Positions 15,244-22,779 of a DNA stretch of 37,945 nucleotides are shown in pieces. Numbering within the stretch: position 1 is the first letter of the stretch; each line of letters begins with the position of its first letter. Made by a program: the position numbers and the translations under genes. Source of the DNA: Clostridia bacterium (GTDB taxonomy: Bacteria; Bacillota; Clostridia; Christensenellales; Aristaeellaceae); assembly GCA_017547285.1 (NCBI GenBank), contig JAFYQB010000154.1, positions 1-37,945 on the forward strand, in the 5' to 3' direction. The notes beneath the pieces are model-generated. The model was given only the letters and a program-made list of their open reading frames with translations, was not told the DNA's origin and ran no database searches.

Positions 15244-16257
15244 TCATTCTTCAAAAAGATCGTCAGCCTCAGCCAGCGCCTTCCAGTACGGCTCAGAAAG
15301 AAACCATGTTCCGCTCATCAAAAAAATATTTTTGAGCCCGAGCTGCCTTTCAAGGCGAATCTTGCGAATCAGGTTTTCCGGCGAAAGCGCATTGGCTGGA
15401 AAAACGGTGGATTCACTGAAAGCAGGGTGGTCGCCGATCAACGCCAAATGCTTTTGTACACTGGATTGGAGGGATCGCTGTCCGCTGGCGGAACAGAAAC
15501 TTTGGTCATCAAAGTGCAGTTCGCCAACGCGGAACATACAGTCCGGAACCGCTTGTTTGATATCCGTAATGGAAATGCCATGCCTTTCGTCCCCGTTATG
15601 CATAACCATGATACCGCTTTGCATTCCCGGCACTCTGGTTTCGCGCATGAAAGAAGTAATTTTTTCGCAGTTGAAACGAATCCATGCGGCACATACATCT
15701 TCCATACCGGCTTTTCCTGCGCAGGCCTGTGCAATATCATTGCGGGTAAGGTGCAGACCCGTTTTTTCGGTAAATGAGCGGATACAGTCATCGCAGAAAC
15801 AGCCGCGCACTTCATTGCCCCAACCGCCCATGCGCAGATCGTCATCAAAGAAATGACGGGTAAATCCAATCTGAGCATACAGTTTGGCAGCTTCCGCGCT
15901 GCTGCGGATCATTTCGGGTTCAACACAGGCGCAGTAATATTCCGTCTTTCCGTCTGCACACACCCTGTAACGCCATTCGGGCGGTAGGGCCAGTTCGAGA
16001 TCCGGATTGGTTGGATCCAGCGAATTGCCGGGATGGCCCACGGGCAGGCTGAGCACACCGGTTTCAAAGCCTTCGTTCAAAAGCCGCTGACGGGCAAGTG
16101 CCAGTGTTTCCGGGGCGCTTTCATGCCTTCCGTAAAAATAGCCATACAGCCAAAGGGAGGTAACGCCGGCTTTTTTCATCATCTGCAGACGCCGGCCAAA
16201 ATCCGGATGATTCAGAACATCCTTGGCACTGACCGAATAGTGCATTGTAACAGCCAT
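15244..16257 (-). CDS. Uncharacterised protein, possible TIM-barrel glycosidase-like
   Basis: This 337-residue protein has no signal peptide. It reads like a barrel: a strand and aromatic turn (GVTSLWLYGYFYGR), an acidic strand end (GFTRHFFDDDLRMGG) followed by a cysteine pair in GCFCDDCIRSF, and a late strand (NIFLMSGTWFLSEP). The C-x-C-x-x-C run is seen in several glycoside-hydrolase-like families just after the active-site strand. I do not recognise a named family. The ATG at 16257 is chosen for AGGAA upstream; a frame open to 16335 lacks a ribosome site. It lies about 100 bases behind the NAT gene and may share its transcript. Confidence 0.7.
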   Translation of the reverse strand: MAVTMHYSVSAKDVLNHPDFGRRLQMMKKAGVTSLWLYGYFYGRHESAPETLALARQRLLNEGFETGVLSLPVGHPGNSLDPTNPDLELALPPEWRYRVCADGKTEYYCACVEPEMIRSSAEAAKLYAQIGFTRHFFDDDLRMGGWGNEVRGCFCDDCIRSFTEKTGLHLTRNDIAQACAGKAGMEDVCAAWIRFNCEKITSFMRETRVPGMQSGIMVMHNGDERHGISITDIKQAVPDCMFRVGELHFDDQSFCSASGQRSLQSSVQKHLALIGDHPAFSESTVFPANALSPENLIRKIRLERQLGLKNIFLMSGTWFLSEPYWKALAEADDLFEE

Positions 16258-16360
16258 GCAAATTTCCTGCCTTTTTGCTTTCATTGAGGTTTGTTTTCTG
16301 ACAGGCGCTTCTTTTTGAAAAGAAAGTGATTTCATCGAATGCGGCAGTAAACCATTCGGA

Positions 16361-17128
16361 TCATGAAACAGTCAGATAAAATTCGTTTTGAAACAGGGAA
16401 TGCAGCCTTTCCTCAGAAAGATTTTCCGCAATATCAACAAGCTCTTCGCCATCGAACACTTTGTAGGTACATCCGTCGATGGTTCGGCGGCCGTTCGGCG
16501 TTTTGATGGCCAGCATGTAGCTTTTGTTAAAGGGAGAATCAGGATGCTTTTCACAGAAGAAGGAAGGCTGCCAAAAATCAACGTCATAGGCCGCGTCATC
16601 CGTAAAGCAAATGTATTCGCGCCATTCATCGTGATGCAGTTCCCACAAAATCCAGCCGTGCCGGGCGTCTTTGGCAAAACGGTAGGTTTCGCCATTCTGG
16701 GTCTGGACGGTGTTTTCTTCGATTTTCAGAGGCAGGCGCGGAGCGATCTGGCCTACGCCGATATCGCACAGATAGTCGCCGTCCTCCAGATGCACGACCA
16801 CAACCCGGTGTCTGCGCATGGGAACGCTGCTTTCTCCACGCAGAAAACGCGAAAAACGTTCGGAAACGGTAAAGCCCATTTCACGCAGCATATGCGAAAG
16901 CAGACCGTTCAGTTCAAAGCAATAGCCGCCCCTGCCGTTCAGAACGATCTTTTCATACAGCGCGTCGGGGGAAAGATCCAGCGGCCTGTTTGCCAGAATA
17001 TCCAGATTTTCATAGGCAATGTGCAGTACACAATTTGTTTGTACTGCACCCAGAAAAGCAGCGCTTTGCTCGATGACAGTCTGGGGATCCATGCCGATGC
17101 GCTGAAAAAAACGGCTGATTTTTTGCAT
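16361..17128 (-). CDS. Arylamine N-acetyltransferase
   Basis: This 255-residue cytoplasmic enzyme transfers acetyl from acetyl-CoA to arylamines, hydrazines or related amines. The catalytic triad is complete: C70 in RGGYCFELN, H107 in RRHRVVVV and D122 in CDIGVG, the same spacing as known bacterial NATs. The length is slightly below the usual 270-280. AGGAGG 7 bases upstream fixes the ATG at 17128. It lies downstream of the alcohol dehydrogenase, separated by a GC hairpin. Its natural substrate is unknown; detoxification or a biosynthetic amide-forming role are both seen in the family. Confidence 0.95.
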   Translation of the reverse strand: MQKISRFFQRIGMDPQTVIEQSAAFLGAVQTNCVLHIAYENLDILANRPLDLSPDALYEKIVLNGRGGYCFELNGLLSHMLREMGFTVSERFSRFLRGESSVPMRRHRVVVVHLEDGDYLCDIGVGQIAPRLPLKIEENTVQTQNGETYRFAKDARHGWILWELHHDEWREYICFTDDAAYDVDFWQPSFFCEKHPDSPFNKSYMLAIKTPNGRRTIDGCTYKVFDGEELVDIAENLSEERLHSLFQNEFYLTVS

Positions 17129-17164
17129 TGCCAAACCTCCTGTGCAAATGACGGAATGGAAAGA

Positions 17165-17193
17165 CATGCCCGCCGTTTCGTCCGGCGGGCATG
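17165..17193 (-). terminator. GC hairpin between alcohol dehydrogenase and NAT
   Basis: CATGCCCGCCG and CGGCGGGCATG form a perfect 11-bp stem with a 7-base loop. On the minus strand the following bases are TCTTTCC, a poor T-tract, so it may attenuate rather than stop transcription into the NAT gene. Confidence 0.6.
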
Positions 17194-17208
17194 CAGTCAA
17201 AGTCGGTT

Positions 17209-18354
17209 TTACCAGAGATTGCGGTAGATTTCCATGATGGATTCTCTATCCGGCGTTCTGGGATTGGTAGCCGTGCAGGAATCGGCCAGTGCGGCGTCCG
17301 CCATCATTTCCACCTTGCTCATGTAATCGTTGACCGAAATGCCGCCGATTTCAGAAATGCGGGCGGGAATTTTGAGATCCTGATTCATGAACTGGATCCA
17401 CTGGATGAGAGAACGAACGCTCATGACCTTATTGTAACTGCACAGACCCAGCTTGAGCGCGATGGTGGAATAGCGTTTGACGGAGGGATGATATTCGCTC
17501 TGACTGCGGCTGTCCTTGTGGATACCCGCATTGTATTCAATGATGTGGGGCAGAAGCATGGCATTGGCTCGTCCGTGAGGAATGTGGAACTGCGCACCCA
17601 GCTGATGCGCCATGCCGTGCGTCAGACCCAGTGAAGCGGAGTCAAAGGCCAGACCGGCCAGACAGGAAGCCACATGCATTTTCTGCCTGGCGTGCGTATC
17701 ATTGCCGTCCAGATAGGCTCTGAGCAGGAATACGGCGACGATCTCAATGGCTTTTTCAGCCAGCGCAGCGGAAAACTCATTGTGGTTGGTGCTCACATAG
17801 GCTTCAATGGCGTGGGTCAGCACGTCCATGCCGGTATCGGCGGTAATGGCCGGAGGCACGCTCTTGACCAGCTCTGCATCCAGAATGGCTTCTTCCGCCG
17901 TAAGGGAAGGCGAAACCAGCGGATACTTGGTCTGCGCAGCTGTGTCGTTCACCACGGCAAAGGACGTTACTTCGGAGCCGGTTCCGCTGGTGGTGGGAAT
18001 GGCGATCAAAGGCACCTCAGCATAGCGGTTGATGTTCAGCGCAAACTCACGGATCGCCTTGGAGGAGTCGATGGCGGAACCGCCGCCCACCGCCACGATG
18101 GCATCGGGCAGATAATCCAGCATCTTCTGCACGCCAACGATGATTTTATCAACCGGCGCATCCGGAACCACATCGTGGAAAATCTCGTACGCTTTGCCGG
18201 ACCGCTCCAAAGGAGTGGTAATCATCTGAATCATCGGCCCCTTGGCAATAAATGGGTCGGTGATCACCAGCACGCGTTTGTACGGCATTTGCGCCAGCCG
18301 TTCCAGCGCATTATCGCCAAAATGGATCTTTGTTTTGATTCCAAAGGATTTCAT
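17209..18354 (-). CDS. Iron-containing alcohol dehydrogenase
   Basis: This 381-residue cytoplasmic oxidoreductase interconverts an aldehyde and an alcohol with NAD(P)H. The nucleotide site is GGGSAIDSSKA and the conserved IPTTSGTGSEVT follows. Metal ligands lie in DTGMDVLTHAIEAY and in GLTHGMAHQLGAQFHIPHG. The overall pattern is closest to the PduQ/1-propanol dehydrogenase or FucO-type enzymes. It could reduce the lactaldehyde made by rhamnose breakdown, but the rha genes are 12 kb away and the link is only a guess. GAAGG precedes the ATG at 18354. A perfect-consensus promoter lies upstream. Confidence 0.93.
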   Translation of the reverse strand: MKSFGIKTKIHFGDNALERLAQMPYKRVLVITDPFIAKGPMIQMITTPLERSGKAYEIFHDVVPDAPVDKIIVGVQKMLDYLPDAIVAVGGGSAIDSSKAIREFALNINRYAEVPLIAIPTTSGTGSEVTSFAVVNDTAAQTKYPLVSPSLTAEEAILDAELVKSVPPAITADTGMDVLTHAIEAYVSTNHNEFSAALAEKAIEIVAVFLLRAYLDGNDTHARQKMHVASCLAGLAFDSASLGLTHGMAHQLGAQFHIPHGRANAMLLPHIIEYNAGIHKDSRSQSEYHPSVKRYSTIALKLGLCSYNKVMSVRSLIQWIQFMNQDLKIPARISEIGGISVNDYMSKVEMMADAALADSCTATNPRTPDRESIMEIYRNLW

Positions 18355-18457
18355 GTTCGTTACCTTCTTTATGTGCGCGAATGAGGAAAGGGTTGCCAGC
18401 AAAAGGCCGGATCATCATGCCTTCTCCTGCTTATGACGATCCGATATCATATCCATT

Positions 18458-18487
18458 ATTATATAGTGATTCGGTTTCAAATGTCAA
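18458..18487 (-). promoter_or_regulatory. Consensus sigma-A promoter of the alcohol dehydrogenase
   Basis: On the minus strand TTGACA (18487-18482), an 18-base spacer and TATAAT (18463-18458), both perfect. The leader to the ATG is about 95 bases. Confidence 0.85.
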
Positions 18488-18560
18488 CTTGAAAAAGCAA
18501 GACAGGTGTTACCTATGAGGTTGCATATACCTGTTTCGGAAAAGTAAAGCGTTTGTTATA

Positions 18561-18595
18561 CAAAAAGAATCAGCCTGGAATAGGCGGATTCTTTG
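18561..18595 (-). terminator. Retained terminator of the reverse rubrerythrin pseudogene
   Basis: On the minus strand AAAGAATCCGCCT pairs with AGGCTGATTCTTT with one mismatch, then TTTTTG. It stands 16 bases after the pseudogene's TAA, where a functional copy would have its terminator. Confidence 0.75.
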
Positions 18596-18610
18596 AAAAT
18601 TTGTTTATGC

Positions 18611-18780
18611 TTATTTGCCGAAACAACGCTTCAGCAGGCCTTCAAAAGCCTTGCTATTTCATTTACGGCGTCATGGATAGCGTCTAAGTTCAGTTTCTTG
18701 GCTTTCTAGGCCAGTTCAAACTTGCATGCGGTTGAGCCGTTTGCGGCATCTACGCGCATTTCAGGTTTCTTCTTGGCGGG
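18611..18780 (-). pseudogene. Decayed 3' part of a fourth reverse rubrerythrin gene
   Basis: The minus strand reads MRVDAANGSTACKFELA, then TAG, then [18 protein letters not shown], matching the C-terminal half of the intact copies ([17 protein letters not shown] and on). A deletion of roughly two dozen bases removes the DEARHG region and shifts the frame. The last codons (KRCFGK, TAA) are still recognisable. The 5' two thirds are gone. This accounts for part of the 468-base stretch without an intact gene between 18354 and 18823. Bases 18781-18822 show nothing recognisable. Confidence 0.9.
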
Positions 18781-18822
18781 TGATGAATTACAAATCGCAT
18801 TGATCAGAAAAAGACTTTTGAA

Positions 18823-19713
18823 TCACCCGTGATAGATCAGCATGCCACGCTCCGTGTCCAACGTTGCCGGAATACCGATGGGCAGGATAGCGTGATTTTC
18901 TCCGTGGCCGAAATCGTCGCAGTATGCTACCGGAATGTTCCATTTTTCGCCGAGACGGCGCAGACGTTCAAGCAACTGCTCGTTTACGGGCGTGGAATAA
19001 TGGCCGAACAGCAGGCCGTCGGTGCGCGAGAGGATGCCGCACTGTTCCAGACGGCCGATATGGGCGCTTTCGCTCTCAATGCCGAAGAACTTTTCATGAT
19101 CCTCGATGAACAGCACATACCGACGATCTTCGTCCAGCGGGATGCGGCCCGTGGCGGTCAGGTAAATGAAGTTGGACAGATAACCGCCGATCAGCGTGCC
19201 ATGCGCTGTGCCGGGTGTCAAGCAGTGCCATGGAGTGTTGGAAATATGTTCGCTCGGAAGTCCGGCGGTGAAACGCATGAACTGATTGAGGTTGTAACCG
19301 GATATTTCTGGAATGATACCGGGCATCTGACCGTACAGCACGGGGATCCCGGCCTTTGCCCAGACTGAATTCAGGATGCTGGTGCCGTCGCTGTAGCTGA
19401 GCCAGAGTTTCGGAGAGGCTTTGGCGGCGGCATAATCGAGCATGTCAGTTACATCGTCGGCTCCCTCGCCACCGCCCAAAAAGATCATGCGTACGGATTC
19501 ATCGCGGATCAGTTCGTTAAGGTCGTCAGCGCGTTCCTCCGGACTGGCGGCATAGCCCCAGCTTTTTGAAAACAGATTTCGGGCATATTTGACCCGATAG
19601 CCCATGGTCCCAAGACTGGCGGCGATGGGTGCGGCCCATTGCTCGGTGGCCAGCCAGCTCGGTGCAGCCAAACCGATGGTATCTCCTTTTTGCAGGCAGG
19701 GAGGCAATATCAT
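18823..19713 (-). CDS. S66-family serine peptidase (LD-carboxypeptidase / MccF-like)
   Basis: This 296-residue cytoplasmic protein has the S66 triad: Ser in LSYSDGTSILN, Glu in VLFIEDHEKF and His in FGHGENHAILPIG. Members trim the terminal D-alanine of murein tetrapeptides during recycling, or cleave acyl-sulfamoyl-adenylate antibiotics such as microcin C. The N-terminus (LQKGDTIGLAAPS) and the glycine-rich FLGGGEGADDV fit. No microcin genes are near, so either role is open. The ATG at 19713 follows AAAGAGTG. Confidence 0.9.
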   Translation of the reverse strand: MILPPCLQKGDTIGLAAPSWLATEQWAAPIAASLGTMGYRVKYARNLFSKSWGYAASPEERADDLNELIRDESVRMIFLGGGEGADDVTDMLDYAAAKASPKLWLSYSDGTSILNSVWAKAGIPVLYGQMPGIIPEISGYNLNQFMRFTAGLPSEHISNTPWHCLTPGTAHGTLIGGYLSNFIYLTATGRIPLDEDRRYVLFIEDHEKFFGIESESAHIGRLEQCGILSRTDGLLFGHYSTPVNEQLLERLRRLGEKWNIPVAYCDDFGHGENHAILPIGIPATLDTERGMLIYHG

Positions 19714-19915
19714 TCATATCACTCTTTCAAGTTAGATAAAACAAATCTAGAGGGATGCTGCATTTGCCGTTGAAGCCGCGCCGAAGATGCGCCTTCCTTT
19801 TTCGCATTATCCCATAAAGTAAAGAATACCGTCAACTTTGGAGGCTTCGATCATGATAAGCAGGCTGTTGCGGATCCGGCGGTGCTGAACAATCAAAGCC
19901 GAAACCTATGAGACG

Positions 19916-19943
19916 AAAAGGGCAGTCCTGAAAAGGACTGCCC
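19916..19943 (-). terminator. Terminator of reverse rubrerythrin copy 3
   Basis: A perfect 10-bp stem (GGGCAGTCCT with AGGACTGCCC) and 4-base loop precede TTTTCG on the minus strand. The rest of 19714-19915 holds no gene that I can see. Confidence 0.9.
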
Positions 19944-19959
19944 TAAATTCTTACGATTC

Positions 19960-20505
19960 TTACTTGCCGAAGTAGCGCTTCAGCAGGCCTTCGAAAGCTT
20001 TGCCATGGCGAGCTTCGTCGCGGGCCATTTCATGCACGGTGTCATGGATGGCGTCCAGGTTCAGCTGCTTGGCCTTCAGAGCCAGCTCGAACTTGCCCTG
20101 GGTAGCGCCGTTTTCGGCGTCCACGCGCATCTCGAGGTTCTTCTTGGTGCTGTCGGTGACCACTTCACCCAGCAGCTCGGCGAACTTGGCGGCGTGCTCG
20201 GCTTCTTCGTAGGCAGCCTTTTCCCAGTACAGACCGATTTCGGGGTAGCCTTCGCGGTGAGCGACGCGGGCCATGGCCAGGTACATGCCAACTTCGGTGC
20301 ACTCGCCCTGGAAGTTTTCGCGCAGACCCTGAATGATCTCCTCGGTAGCGTCCACCTTGCCGATGCCGATCACATGCTCGGCAGCCCAGGTCTTTTCCTC
20401 AGCCATCTTGTCAAACTTGGTCTGGGGAGCCTTGCAGACGGGGCAGCGCTCAGGAGCCTCGGGACCTTCGTGAACATAACCGCAAACTTTGCAAACCCAC
20501 TTCAT
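19960..20505 (-). CDS. Reverse rubrerythrin, copy 3
   Basis: This 181-residue protein has the same layout as copies 1 and 2 (rubredoxin-like cysteines C5, C8, C21, C24, then the diiron domain). It is clearly more diverged: W3 instead of F3, an extra residue near 50 ([11 protein letters not shown]), EEAEHAAKF instead of EEAGHAAMF, and [11 protein letters not shown] near the end. It therefore represents an older paralogue. AAGGAGG precedes the ATG at 20505. It has its own promoter, a perfect leader hairpin and a terminator. Confidence 0.95.
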   Translation of the reverse strand: MKWVCKVCGYVHEGPEAPERCPVCKAPQTKFDKMAEEKTWAAEHVIGIGKVDATEEIIQGLRENFQGECTEVGMYLAMARVAHREGYPEIGLYWEKAAYEEAEHAAKFAELLGEVVTDSTKKNLEMRVDAENGATQGKFELALKAKQLNLDAIHDTVHEMARDEARHGKAFEGLLKRYFGK

Positions 20506-20561
20506 AATGATAATCCTCCTTAAAATTCCTTTTTATTTGAATGTTTTGTTTTTTTCTTTGG

Positions 20562-20581
20562 CGAGCTGATCTCTCAGCTCG
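20562..20581 (-). promoter_or_regulatory. 5' leader hairpin of reverse rubrerythrin copy 3
   Basis: CGAGCTGA and TCAGCTCG form a perfect 8-bp stem with a 4-base loop. Position and the core AGCTGA match the hairpins of copies 1 and 2, though flanking bases differ. Confidence 0.6.
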
Positions 20582-20588
20582 TGATTAT

Positions 20589-20617
20589 CATATACACCGG
20601 TATAACAGCAAGTGAAA
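20589..20617 (-). promoter_or_regulatory. Promoter of reverse rubrerythrin copy 3
   Basis: On the minus strand TTTCAC (20617-20612), a 17-base spacer and TATATG (20594-20589). The TGTTTCAC word is shared with the other two copies. Confidence 0.55.
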
Positions 20618-20653
20618 CATCAAATTCAGAAACTTTTTCGGTTTTTTGAAAGA

Positions 20654-22147
20654 TTATTTCAGCGCTTCCATCACAGCGGCTTCCATGGCGTCGGGCGCGC
20701 AGGTGGCAGTGTGACGAACGGGCAGCTCGCGCAGCTCGTGAATCTGCTTGGGGATCGCAACGCCGGAGAGCTTTTCAAGGCGCTTGGCGCAGGCGAAGAA
20801 ATCCAGATCCTCCACAGCATCCGCGCCCAGCAGAGCGGCGGCTACGTCGGGAGCGAACTTGTAGGGGCTGGCGGTGGACACGATGACCGCGGTGGTCTGG
20901 TCGCCGGTCTTCATGCGGTACTGCTGCAGCACATGGGAAGCCACGGCAGTGTGGGGATCCATCAGGTATTCGTTGCGGTCGAATACGCGGCGGATCTCGG
21001 CAGCGGTCATGTCATCATCCGCATAATCGGCCCAGAAGATCTTCTTGAGTTCCTTGGAACGCTTGACGCCGATGGAGAAGACTTTGTCTTCGTTCAGCTG
21101 CTGCATCCATTCCTTTACCTTGTCGGCGTTGCGGTCGGCATACTCGTACAGCAGACGCTCAAGGTTGGAACTGATCAGAATATCCATGCTGGGGGAGGTG
21201 GTCTTGAAGAACTCGCGGTCCGCATCGTAGGTGCCGCTCTCGAAGAAATCAGCCAGAACGTTGTTCTGGTTGCTGGCGCAGATCAGGCGGTGGATGGGCA
21301 GACCCATGCGCATGGCATAGTAGCCGGCCAGAATATCGCCAAAATTGCCGGTGGGCACCACAAAGTTGATGTGCTGTCCCATGCGCAGCGCGCCGCGCTT
21401 GACCAGGCGGGTGTACGTGGTGAAATAGTACACGATCTGCGGAGCCAGACGGCCGAAGTTGATGGAGTTGGCGGAGGAGGGCAGCTTACCCATCTCGTTG
21501 AGCTTTGCGCGGAAGGCTTCATCCTTGAAAAGGTTCTTCACACCGGTCTGCGCATCGTCAAAGTTGCCGTTTACGCCGATCACGCGGGTGTTGTCTCCTC
21601 CGGTGGTCGCCATCTGCAGCTTCTGCACATCGCTCACGCCGTCGGTGGGGTAGAACACGGTACAGCTGGTGCCGGGCACATCCTTGAAACCTTCCAGCGC
21701 AGCCTTGCCGGTATCGCCGCTGGTGGCGGTGAGAATGGTGATTTCACGTTTTTCATCATTCTTTTCGGCGGCCATGCGCACCAGATGTGGGAGCAGCTGC
21801 AGCGCGATGTCCTTAAACGCCAGCGTGGGGCCGTGGAACAGCTCCAGCACATGCAGGTTTTCCTCCAGCGTTTTGACCGGAGCGATGGTGTGATCATCCC
21901 ATGCAGAGGGATCATAAGCAGCCTGAACAGCCTCTTCAATTTCAGCAATGGAGTAATCCTCCAGGAAGCTGCGCAGAATGCGCTCTGCATGATTCTGGTA
22001 ACTGGTTCCGCTCAGGGTGCTCAGACGCTCCAGCGAGATCTGAGGGAACATGCTGGGCACAAACAGACCGCCATCTTTGGCCAGACCGTTCAAAATGGCC
22101 TGAGAAGCAGTCGCGCAGGCGCCGCCGCGGGTGGAAAAGAAGGACAT
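20654..22147 (-). CDS. thrC: Threonine synthase
   Basis: This 497-residue PLP enzyme converts O-phospho-L-homoserine to L-threonine and phosphate. The N-terminus (FFSTRGGACATASQAILNGLAKDGGLFVP) is typical of the long threonine synthase form. The PLP lysine is K112 in FHGPTLAFKDIA. TATSGDTGKAAL and VPTGNFGDILAGYYA bind phosphate and cofactor. GGAGGG 7 bases upstream sets the ATG at 22147. It sits 37 bases behind a terminator and has no obvious promoter of its own. No other threonine genes are near. Confidence 0.97.
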   Translation of the reverse strand: MSFFSTRGGACATASQAILNGLAKDGGLFVPSMFPQISLERLSTLSGTSYQNHAERILRSFLEDYSIAEIEEAVQAAYDPSAWDDHTIAPVKTLEENLHVLELFHGPTLAFKDIALQLLPHLVRMAAEKNDEKREITILTATSGDTGKAALEGFKDVPGTSCTVFYPTDGVSDVQKLQMATTGGDNTRVIGVNGNFDDAQTGVKNLFKDEAFRAKLNEMGKLPSSANSINFGRLAPQIVYYFTTYTRLVKRGALRMGQHINFVVPTGNFGDILAGYYAMRMGLPIHRLICASNQNNVLADFFESGTYDADREFFKTTSPSMDILISSNLERLLYEYADRNADKVKEWMQQLNEDKVFSIGVKRSKELKKIFWADYADDDMTAAEIRRVFDRNEYLMDPHTAVASHVLQQYRMKTGDQTTAVIVSTASPYKFAPDVAAALLGADAVEDLDFFACAKRLEKLSGVAIPKQIHELRELPVRHTATCAPDAMEAAVMEALK

Positions 22148-22189
22148 GAAATCACCCTCCAATAATGGTTTGCTAGGAGAACATAAGTA

Positions 22190-22210
22190 AAAAGGCGGCC
22201 AATGGCCGCC
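22190..22210 (-). terminator. Terminator of the small P-loop ATPase
   Basis: GGCGGCCA and TGGCCGCC form an 8-bp stem around one central base. On the minus strand five T follow. Confidence 0.85.
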
Positions 22211-22228
22211 CTGAAATGCCGGATGGCA

Positions 22229-22639
22229 TTAGATTACGTACTTCTTGATGTATTCCGGCAGCTCTTCGATGTCGGCGCTGATGGAAATAACGAAATTCAC
22301 AGTGTGCTTTTCGCTCAGCTTTTCCAGACGCTGGAAGAACCATTCGGTCTCATTCAGGTCGCACTTGATGAGCTTCTTGAATGCGTCGATGCAGATCAGA
22401 CCTACATCAAAATTCTGGGAAACGATGCCGTACAGCAGACCCATGAACATTTCGCCGCTGATAAGATCGTATTCGCTGGCATTCACAAAGCGGGCTTCAT
22501 GACGCAGCTCGAGCATATAACGGGCATCATCGTCGATGAAAACGATGTCGTGCTGACTGTCTCTGGTAGCCAGGTTAGCCATGTCAATGATACGCTTGGT
22601 CTTACCCGAACCCTTTTTACCGGCAATTACCTGAATCAT
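22229..22639 (-). CDS. Small P-loop ATPase of unknown role
   Basis: This 136-residue cytoplasmic protein has a clear Walker A (AGKKGSGKT, residues 6-14) and acidic strand ends DIVFIDDD (about 31-38) and VGLICIDAF (about 80-88) that may serve as Walker B. This is a minimal RecA/kinase-like core with nothing added. I recall similar short ATP-binding proteins in Clostridia but no assigned function. GGAGG 9 bases upstream supports the ATG. It follows addB but has its own promoter and a folded leader of about 90 bases. Confidence 0.82.
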   Translation of the reverse strand: MIQVIAGKKGSGKTKRIIDMANLATRDSQHDIVFIDDDARYMLELRHEARFVNASEYDLISGEMFMGLLYGIVSQNFDVGLICIDAFKKLIKCDLNETEWFFQRLEKLSEKHTVNFVISISADIEELPEYIKKYVI

Positions 22640-22667
22640 TGGTAACGCCTCCTTACCATTTTTTTTG

Positions 22668-22709
22668 ATACCGACATACAGCCTGAGCAGGCTGATTGGA
22701 TAGCGGTAT
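22668..22709 (-). promoter_or_regulatory. Structured 5' leader of the P-loop ATPase gene
   Basis: On the minus strand an outer stem (ATACCG with CGGTAT) encloses a perfect 7-bp stem CAGCCTG/CAGGCTG. The structure ends about 28 bases before the ATG. I do not recognise a known riboswitch class. Confidence 0.5.
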
Positions 22710-22733
22710 TTTCGTTCTTATTCTTGCAAGTTT

Positions 22734-22762
22734 ATTATACATGAAGTTGGATAGAAGTGCAA
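22734..22762 (-). promoter_or_regulatory. Promoter of the P-loop ATPase gene
   Basis: On the minus strand TTGCAC (22762-22757), a 17-base spacer and TATAAT (22739-22734). Confidence 0.8.
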
Positions 22763-22779
22763 CCAGAAATTTTGTATTC

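Noticed and set aside
17209..18354. A dedicated lactaldehyde reductase for the rhamnose operon
   Set aside because: The family could do it, but the gene is 12 kb away on its own promoter next to unrelated genes. The sequence does not support naming it fucO.
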